Below are positions 7,428 to 12,330 of a stretch of DNA of 12,330 bases, piece after piece. Both the position numbers and the translations under genes were made by a program. Position 1 is the first letter of the stretch. Each line of letters starts with the position of its first letter. The stretch covers positions 430,642-442,971 of the forward strand of contig MU069503.1 of NCBI GenBank assembly GCA_002284615.2, read 5' to 3'. The notes under the pieces are model-generated. The model saw only the letters and a list, made by a program, of their open reading frames with translations, ran no database searches and had not been told where the DNA came from. Origin of the DNA: Dunaliella salina. Taxonomy: Eukaryota; Chlorophyta; Chlorophyceae; Chlamydomonadales; Dunaliellaceae.

Positions 7428-8190
7428 TACGACATTAAGGAGTAAGGCAAAAAATTTTAAAAATTAAGTTCACGAGCTGTAACCAGGGTCGTGTGTAAAA
7501 TTTGCTGTGGCGTTTGTGGGGTTACAGACGGCTTTTGTACTAGTTATAGGGTCCATAGATGGTGAGAAACTTCCTGCAGGCGAACCACTGGATTGCCTAG
7601 CTTTGCGGCAGCGGCATGTAAAAAGATCAGGTGTAAAGTAAATTGGATTGCCAAGGTGGATAATGTGCTCAGGGCTGCTGGTTTCCGGTTGCAAGGTGGC
7701 AAGCTGGAGGACCAGTTCAAGGGCAATCTCGATTCAAATTCAAATGTATATTACAATGTTTGGCAACATATATTAACAATCCAATGCGCCCAGAAGAAAA
7801 AAAGTAAAAAAAATTCATATCCAATCTTGCAATTTGCCATGACTGTTGATGCAAAACTAGACTTATGCGGAATTTCTGAGTGATTCAAAATCCATGCCTG
7901 TTTCAAGATTGTCAGTGCAAACAAGAGTCATTTGCAGCAAATGGCAACTCTGAACTCATGGCCTTTCCCTTTTTCTGTGGGCATCTGCTTCGGGTAAGCT
8001 GCCTGAACAGGTGTGCACGCTTAAATGACACCATCAGATATACTGGCTTAGGAAAGGGAAAAGGTAGTGTACTAGACACAATGATGTGACTTCTCATTTG
8101 TTGTTGGCTGTAAATTGCTTTCCTCATGCTCATAGCTGATTCAAAATCCAGAAAGTGGACTAATACAATCTCAATTGCTTCATAAAATTT
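7428..8190. other. region with possible decayed coding exon, otherwise unassigned
   Basis: From 7480 the plus strand has a frame free of stops for about 50 codons (VKFAVAFVGLQTAFVLVIGS...), and a second frame from about 7640 encodes VDNVLRAAGFRLQGGKLEDQF. Together they look more protein-like than the surroundings and could be a broken exon, but I do not recognise the family. The 14-mer TGATTCAAAATCCA occurs at 7881-7894 and again at 8138-8151. Nothing else is identified. Confidence 0.3.
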
Positions 8191-8290
8191 GTCCTTAGGT
8201 GCATTTGTTAAAATTGGAACGATATAGAGAAAATTAGCATGGTCCCTGCGCAAGGGTGACATACAATAATCAAAAATGATCCAACTGTTT
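8191..8290 (+). ncRNA. U6 snRNA-like sequence, probably a pseudogene
   Basis: The core AAAATTGGAACGATATAGAGAAAATTAGCATGGTCCCTGCGCAAGG and the block after it match U6, the catalytic snRNA of the spliceosome. The GATTAGC-type region keeps the AGC triad, and CCTGCGCAAGG is exact. About six of 56 core positions differ from the standard U6, mostly C-to-T or G-to-A. One hits the nearly invariant ACAGAGA box (here ATAGAGA). The 5' part GTCCTTAGGTGCATTTGTT aligns loosely with the U6 5' stem-loop, and AATGATCCAAC with the 3' end. There is no T-run right after the 3' end and no clear upstream promoter element, so a decayed copy is more likely than a working gene. Confidence 0.8.
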
Positions 8291-8699
8291 AAACCGGTTT
8301 TGTGCAGCAATGCGCCACTCCAATTCTTTCACTCATTGCAACAGCTTTTTTTTTTTAATGTAAGCAGCTGCATAATGAGAAAGATTTTACATGCTGAAAC
8401 ACGATTGGGCTCCACATCTGATGATTGCTGGTCCTCTCACATCCTCTCTGCCATGGACGATTAGGTGCATTGCCAATTTTCCAAACACAAACTGCTACAC
8501 TGTGAACTGATTTACCTGAGCTGCTTTGTCGTAGACCTCAGGGTAAGACATTTGCATATTGGGCTCCATTCTCAGACTCACAATCCAGGGCACGTAATAG
8601 CAAACGGCTTGCTCACCACCAATGGTGCGCCTTGTCCACAAACAGAGCCTTGGCAATGTATTCTCCATTCAGACTTGAAAAATTTTGAAAATCCCAACG
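8291..8699. other. spacer, no gene recognised
   Basis: About 400 bp. It has an 11-base T-run at 8346-8356. The last part may be upstream coding sequence of the LINE-B fragment, but no motif is clear enough to claim this. Confidence 0.4.
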
Positions 8700-9126
8700 C
8701 TCTACGCATTATAGCAATTTCAGAGCGTGCTTTAAGGAAAGGGCTTCCACGATCCACCCCACCAGGATTAAAACCTGCTTCAGACTTCCCTTGTACATGT
8801 ACCTTGATCTCCCCAGGAAGTTATTTGCAGCGTGGCTCACTTTAGACTCCGTGTCCACACCCTCCGTTACGAGACGGCAACCAGGACTCCTGTCTCTTCC
8901 CATAATTGTGACCTATGCAAAGCTATATTTAAGATGAAAAGCACATCGTCTTTTTTTTACTCACCCTCAGGTAGTGTCGATTCGCATTAAGTATGCACTT
9001 CTGTATAACAATTGCGGGACTCAGGATGTGTCCACTTTTCTGCTACAGGACAATAATACACTTTATTCCTTTATTCATGATATTTTCTTTTCAAAGCAGG
9101 CTAGCAGTCGCGCGCGCCTTGACTGA
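8700..9126 (+). pseudogene. LINE-B C-terminal end with zinc knuckle, multiply frameshifted
   Basis: Read across four frame segments. Frame 1 to about 8828 gives LPLYMYLDLPRKLF. Frame 3 (8832-8920) gives VAHFRLRVHTLRYETATRT and NCDLCKA. Frame 2 (8933-8950) gives DEKHIVF. Frame 1 (8959-9126) gives THPQVVSIRIKYALLY, TQDVSTFLLQDNNTLYSFIHD and a stop. The pattern FRLR-x-H-x-LR-x-E-T, then C-x2-C, DEKH, is the tail of many LINE reverse-transcriptase proteins of green-lineage genomes. The last zinc ligand falls at the T-run 8951-8958, where the frame breaks. The segment is dead as coding sequence. The RT domain itself is not in the window. Confidence 0.65.
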
Positions 9127-9185
9127 AGGCCTTATTCCTGTAAACCCTCTGTAAGAAGACACCAGGACAAAGAGAAGAAGGAAAA
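9127..9185. other. spacer after LINE-B
   Basis: Short stretch after the LINE-B stop, possibly its 3' UTR. It becomes purine-rich towards the minus-strand family A tail that follows. Confidence 0.35.
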
Positions 9186-9478
9186 AAATCCTATGTAGAC
9201 AGAGGAAAGTCACCCTACACCAAAGGGAAAGAAAAAGAAAGAAAACAAAAGGGAAGACTCATGTGGGCAGTGAAAATTCTCCCAACATCAATGGAGGAAA
9301 GTCCCTTTGCCTCCGAGGCACATTCTGAGAGCCGTGAGTCTCCTGGAGGGGCCCTCACCAGTTTTAGACGGAAGATAACGTAAATCCAGCGGATCTCTGG
9401 CAGCGTACGGCCCCCAGGCACCATGGTTTTGATGAGCATTTCTGTCTAGTGGAATGGGGCTTTGTATCCTCACAGGGT
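9186..9478 (-). mobile_element. family A 3' UTR on the minus strand with two successive terminal blocks (copy A6)
   Basis: Read on the minus strand from 9478: AACCCTGTGAGGATACA resembles the family A coding end. CACGGCTC...AATGTGCCTC matches the first hairpin region of copy A2. Then comes TTGATGTTGGGAGAATTTTCACTGCCCAC (about 9289-9261), a version of the terminal hairpin block with a pyrimidine-rich tail. A second block, TTGGTGTAGGGTGACTTTCCTCTGTCTAC (about 9223-9195), follows with its own T-run. Both stems are degraded. The upstream coding part is missing here. Confidence 0.5.
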
Positions 9479-9532
9479 TTGCACTTGTGAGATAAAGTTT
9501 ACTAGCTTGTTTGTTTGATTAGAAAAGGTTGA

Positions 9533-9704
9533 GCAGTTCTGTGAAGACACAAGGCCAGAGCATCAGTTGAATGCGGCAAAGCAGCAGCATGCATACCTTT
9601 GTAAACTTGTTAACGCTAAAGCTGTTACAATTCACCCTATTCTCCTAGGTGTAGGTGGAACTATTACACTGAGCATACCCTGAAGCAATTCAAACGACTA
9701 GGGT
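9533..9704 (+). pseudogene. family A nuclease-domain fragment (copy A7)
   Basis: Starts at the lysine position of the E-x-K motif and reads FCEDTRPEHQLNAAKQQHAY, LCKLVNAKAVTIHPILLGVGGTI. A one-base deletion (expected TATTTACACTGAG, seen TATTACACTGAG) shifts the frame. The rest, TEHTLKQFKRLG, continues to the CTAGG boundary at about 9704. It is most similar to copy A8, from which it differs in orientation. Too short to be functional. Confidence 0.75.
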
Positions 9705-10217
9705 GTTTATGAGCAAATCATCCATGCCTGGACATGCCTAGACAATTTGACTCCACAAGAGCCCCATGCTTCCAGCAGAATCATGAGGACATATCACACA
9801 CACTTTGGCATTCCATTAGGCAATGTACCTGGCCGGTGGGATTCCAGGAAGAGGAACAAAAAGCCTCCATTACCACTCTACTTGCGACAAAATATTCCAC
9901 ATAAATTATTGCGCAGCATTTCGTGCCTACGTCTATCCAGTCACAATCTTCGGGTGGAAACCCAAAGGAATCACGGGAATAGGTGCTCTTACGAGCTCAG
10001 GATCTGCAACAAATGCGATTGGCAAAATGTGCAAGATGAAGAGCACATTATTCTGGAGTGCCCTCCCCAGGATCTGACAGACTTGCGCAATCAGTTCTAT
10101 CATTTGTTCAGCTGTGCACCTCCCGGTTGCCCAGTACGCCTCAGAGACTTCATGAACCAAGCTAATGTTTTAGAATTAGCCAAGTTTGTGTCTGCATGCT
10201 TGAGATGCTGTGCCTGA
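9702..10217 (+). pseudogene. LINE-C C-terminal end with CCHC zinc knuckle
   Basis: A continuous frame from 9702 to the stop at 10215-10217. It contains YLRQNIPHKLLRSISCLRL, SSHNLRVETQR, ICNKCDWQNVQDEEHIILEC and LAKFVSACLRCC. The zinc knuckle is C-x2-C-x9-H-x4-C (10005-10061), with all four ligands. The motif LRLS-x-H-x-LRVE then C-x2-C...QDEEH marks the tail of LINE RT proteins of the endonuclease-RT type. There is no RT upstream: the frame begins abruptly at the junction with copy A7, so this is a 5'-truncated insertion. The frame itself is uninterrupted, so it is younger than LINE-B. Confidence 0.72.
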
Positions 10218-10330
10218 CTTTTGAGCAATGCTTTCATTTTCTGCTTAAATTGGTCTGGTTACAGGCCCCTAAGTCTCCGCTCAGCTGCTCTTGTAGGCGG
10301 ATAAAGCGATGTAACCTTACCTTTACCTAC
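10218..10330 (+). mobile_element. LINE-C 3' UTR and TTACC-repeat tail
   Basis: Ends CCGCTCAGCTGCTCTTGTAGGCGGATAAAGCGATGTAACCTTACCTTTACC. The block folds as CGCT...AGCG enclosing CTGCT-cttgta-GGCGG, with G-T pairs in the inner stem. The tail consists of TTACC-type units in place of poly(A). The same block recurs at 10752-10806. Confidence 0.7.
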
Positions 10331-10680
10331 AGCATTGAATACCATAGTAATGATATTCATATTTTTAGTATGTACACGGGTGCAGTATCTGGCAGTGCAG
10401 GTTCACATTTCTAAGCAGATTTTTCTAGCACTGTAGCTCATAAGAATTGGACAAGGTTGTTCCTAATATATCATTCAGTCAGAAAAAGTGGGTGCGCCTT
10501 TTCTAAGCAGATTTTATACCACATGTGCAAGTTCGACCAGTATAGGACCTTGGTCCTGCGGACCAGGTTCCAATAGCATGGCGCGTGGAGACTAGTTCAT
10601 GTTCATATTGTACAGAATGAGCATGAAGGTGTTGAGCAAGCTGAGTGGCACGATGGTGATCTAGTCCTAGTTGTTAGAGT
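10331..10680. other. spacer with short repeats, no gene recognised
   Basis: TTCTAAGCAGATTTT occurs at about 10411 and again near 10501. An inverted repeat, GGACCTTGGTCC (10545-10556) and GGACCAGGTTCC (10560-10571), forms a 12-position stem with two mismatches and a TGC loop. Some of the stretch is probably 5' sequence of the second LINE-C copy. Confidence 0.45.
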
Positions 10681-10806
10681 GCATGTTTCTCAACAGTTGA
10701 CATTTCTATACACATTTTCGAAGACTTGTCTAGTTCCAGGTCTGTGTTTCCGCTCAGCTGCCCTCGTAGGCGGATATAGCGATGTAACCTTACCTTACCT
10801 TACCTA
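10681..10806 (+). mobile_element. second LINE-C 3' end, diverged copy
   Basis: Matches the LINE-C 3' UTR loosely upstream (CATTTTC...TTGTCT.GTT.CAGG) and strongly from TCCGCTCAGCTGCC to the tail CCTTACCTTACCTTACC. The inner stem here is CTGCC-ctcgta-GGCGG, compared with CTGCT-cttgta-GGCGG in the first copy, so pairing is kept. It abuts minus-strand family A copy A8. Confidence 0.65.
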
Positions 10807-11344
10807 GTTGTTTGAAATGCTTCAGGTTATGCTCAGTGTAAATAGTTCCACCTACACCCAGGAGAATAGGGTGAATTGTAACAGCTTTTACGTTAATGAG
10901 TTTACAAAGGTCTGCATGCTGCTGCTTTGCTGCGCTCAACTGATGCTCTGGCCTTGTGTTTTCACAGAACTTGATTTCTATTAGGTGCACATGGCATTCA
11001 AATTCATTCGCATACAGCTCATGGGGTTGCCTCACGCGGCTCGCTCTGGTGGTCCTCCGTGTTGAGTTGTGCAAAGCGTGATGCGAACGAGTAGGAGAAA
11101 TACTATCAGGAATAGGTTTGGTATTATAAGGGGTGATCGAAATAACATCTGGAAGACTTGAGTCTTTTCCTCTCTTGAAGGTTACGAGGGAAAAGGTAGG
11201 TGTAGTCCTGTTTGAGGCATGTTTAGGGAGTTGAAGGTTGCGAGGGAAAAGGTAGGTGTAGTCCTGTTTGAGGCATGTTTAGGGAGTTGAAGGTTACGAG
11301 GGAAAAGGTAGGTGTAGTCCTGTTTGAGGCATGTTTAGGGAGAT
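10804..11344 (-). pseudogene. family A nuclease domain, catalytic motif intact, with 56-bp triplication (copy A8)
   Basis: Minus strand: HASNRTTPTF lead-in, LPDVISITPYNTKP (motif Asp), SHHALHNSTRRT, VHLIEIKFCENTRPEHQ with E-x-K intact (Glu 10978-10976, Lys 10972-10970). AAKQQHADLCKL, VTIHPILLGVGG and TLKHFKQLG-type ends follow. Similarity stops at CTAGGT (10804), the same place as copy A7. The lead-in contains three 56-bp tandem units (11177-11344). Since 56 is not a multiple of three, the repeats break the frame. Another dead copy. Confidence 0.72.
11177..11344. repeat. three 56-bp tandem units
   Basis: Units start at 11177, 11233 and 11289 with GAAGGTTACGAGGGAAAAGG. The second has one visible change (GTTGCG for GTTACG), while the first and third are nearly identical. 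The low divergence points to recent amplification within the older copy A8. The third unit ends exactly where the LINE-D frame begins. Confidence 0.9.
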
Positions 11345-12330
11345 GAAGGCCAGCCCACTTTCTTTGGGTACCGCTCGGACAATAGGCGGCCTCTCAGGCG
11401 GAGCAGGCCTGACCATGTCTTACTATCGACTTCCTTGTTTAAGTGTGTGCAGAAGTCAAACANTTGTGATCCAATCCTTGACACTACAGACCATGGAAGC
11501 ATTTCAGTTGTTTTCCGTGTTCCTGATGTTGTTCAATGTGCTGATTGGACTCCCTCTTTTGAGCACGTATGTGGGATGGGACAGTGTGCAAGCAAAATGA
11601 GTTTGAGTTGGAAGCATGAGCGGCAACTTGCTTACGTTGAAGAACTTGAGAGAAACTTGGAGATGCCAGTGCAGTTGGAAGCTGCCCTTGAGGCTGGCAA
11701 CATAGACACGGCGTGTTTTTGTTTGAGAAGTTGGATCATGCAAGCTGCGAGTGAGAATAATGTGGGCATGTGCAAATTTCAAGGGTGTGTCTTCAAGAGA
11801 ACTGAAAAACAAGGGATCAGAAGGCCTGTTTGGTTTGATGAGCAGTGTCGGCTGAGGAGGCGTCTGTTTATTCAAGCTGTGCGAAGTGGTCAAGCTGTGC
11901 ATGCCTGTCGTTTTTTAAAAAGAGAATATAAAAAACAAACCAGGCATGCACGGCGTGCTTTTGAGAAGTACCAGAAGGCGGTTTTCCTGGACAGACTGAA
12001 GAGACATAGGCCAGATATCCATGATATGCTGAGGAAGCGAAGGAGCACCCATCAAACTCCTATCACAACAGAAAGCTGGAGCTCCTACCTGCACCGTCAT
12101 TTTGGCTCTCATACAGGCAATTGCTCCCCTTCTCTAAGCAGAGCAGCTGCAAATTTGCAAGGCATGGGTAGCTGCCCTGAAAGCATACATCACCAGGATA
12201 CCTCCCTGCACACCAGTGGATCTGTGGGCATACACCCCACTTATCCAACAGGAAGCAATCCTCACATTCCTCATCGGCAATCCAGACCCATGGGTAGCTG
12301 CCCTGAAAGCACGTCCATGGGTAGCTGCCC
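11339..12330 (+). CDS. LINE-D open frame: end of APE/EEP endonuclease plus endonuclease-RT linker, cut by the window edge
   Basis: One uninterrupted frame of about 330 codons running off the right edge, preceded by a stop at 11336. Near its start it encodes PTFFGYRSDN, SRPDHVLLSTSLF and TDHGSISVVF. These are the last motifs of an APE-like endonuclease of the EEP fold: a substrate-contacting S-R-x-D strand and the catalytic SDH motif, here TDH (Asp and His kept). Such enzymes nick target DNA for LINE insertion. After a helix comes RRPVWFDEQCRLRRRLF, typical of the spacer between endonuclease and reverse transcriptase, then basic helices (REYKKQTRHARRAFEKYQKA). The RT should follow beyond 12330. 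The endonuclease N-terminal two-thirds are missing because the frame begins at the boundary with copy A8. One N falls at 11463. Confidence 0.72.
12164..12330 (+). repeat. recurring ATGGGTAGCTGCCCTGAAAGC in the LINE-D frame
   Basis: Copies start at 12164, 12290 and 12317 (the last cut by the edge). Spacings of 126 and 27 bases are multiples of three, so the frame stays open and the peptide MGSCPES recurs. It is unusual within a LINE linker; either a coding mini-repeat or an assembly artefact at a contig end. Confidence 0.8.

Noticed and set aside
8346..8356. T-run as pol III terminator of the U6-like sequence
   Set aside because: It lies about 55 bp beyond the expected U6 3' end, too far to be its normal terminator.
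9215..9473. Overlapping minus-strand open frames of 61-74 codons
   Set aside because: They fall in the 3' UTR of a family A copy; the similarity there is to non-coding hairpin blocks.
10528..10545. tRNA B-box-like AAGTTCGACCA
   Set aside because: No A box, acceptor stem or cloverleaf could be found around it.

Overview
The window is eukaryotic. It holds a split (GT-AG intron) gene, a recognisable U6 snRNA-like sequence, a microsatellite, a minisatellite, a MITE-like element and many decayed pieces of non-LTR retrotransposons. The response-regulator-like gene, and retroelements whose proteins carry RNase H plus a C-terminal nuclease, would fit a green alga or another member of the green lineage. 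That placement is inference; nothing in the window fixes the species. The contig has one N (11463).

Layout: 1-858 is the 5' part of a minus-strand gene with a receiver-like domain, two exons visible, continuing off the left edge. 1403-3006 holds 3' pieces of one retroelement family (here 'family A') in both orientations. 3388-4075 is a degenerate minisatellite interrupted by a 167-bp inverted-repeat element. 4753-7427 is the longest family A copy: PCIF1-like methyltransferase-like region, RNase H, CCHC zinc knuckle, PD-(D/E)XK nuclease domain, then a 3' UTR with a terminal hairpin. 8191-8290 is a U6-like sequence. 8700-9126 and 9702-10330 are 3' ends of two other LINE families (B and C). Around them lie more family A pieces (9186-9478 minus, 9533-9704 plus, 10804-11344 minus). 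From 11339 to the right edge runs an open frame with the end of an APE/EEP endonuclease and the endonuclease-RT linker of another LINE (D).

The most interesting point is the domain set of family A. A region resembling the PCIF1 (CAPAM) adenine methyltransferase, with its NPPF-type motif altered, sits upstream of RNase H, CCHC and PD-(D/E)XK domains. No reverse transcriptase is visible in the window. The 3' hairpin recurs in several copies with a compensatory base-pair change, as expected of an RNA selected for recognition by its own machinery. All copies seen here are broken, so any active form must lie elsewhere in the genome.
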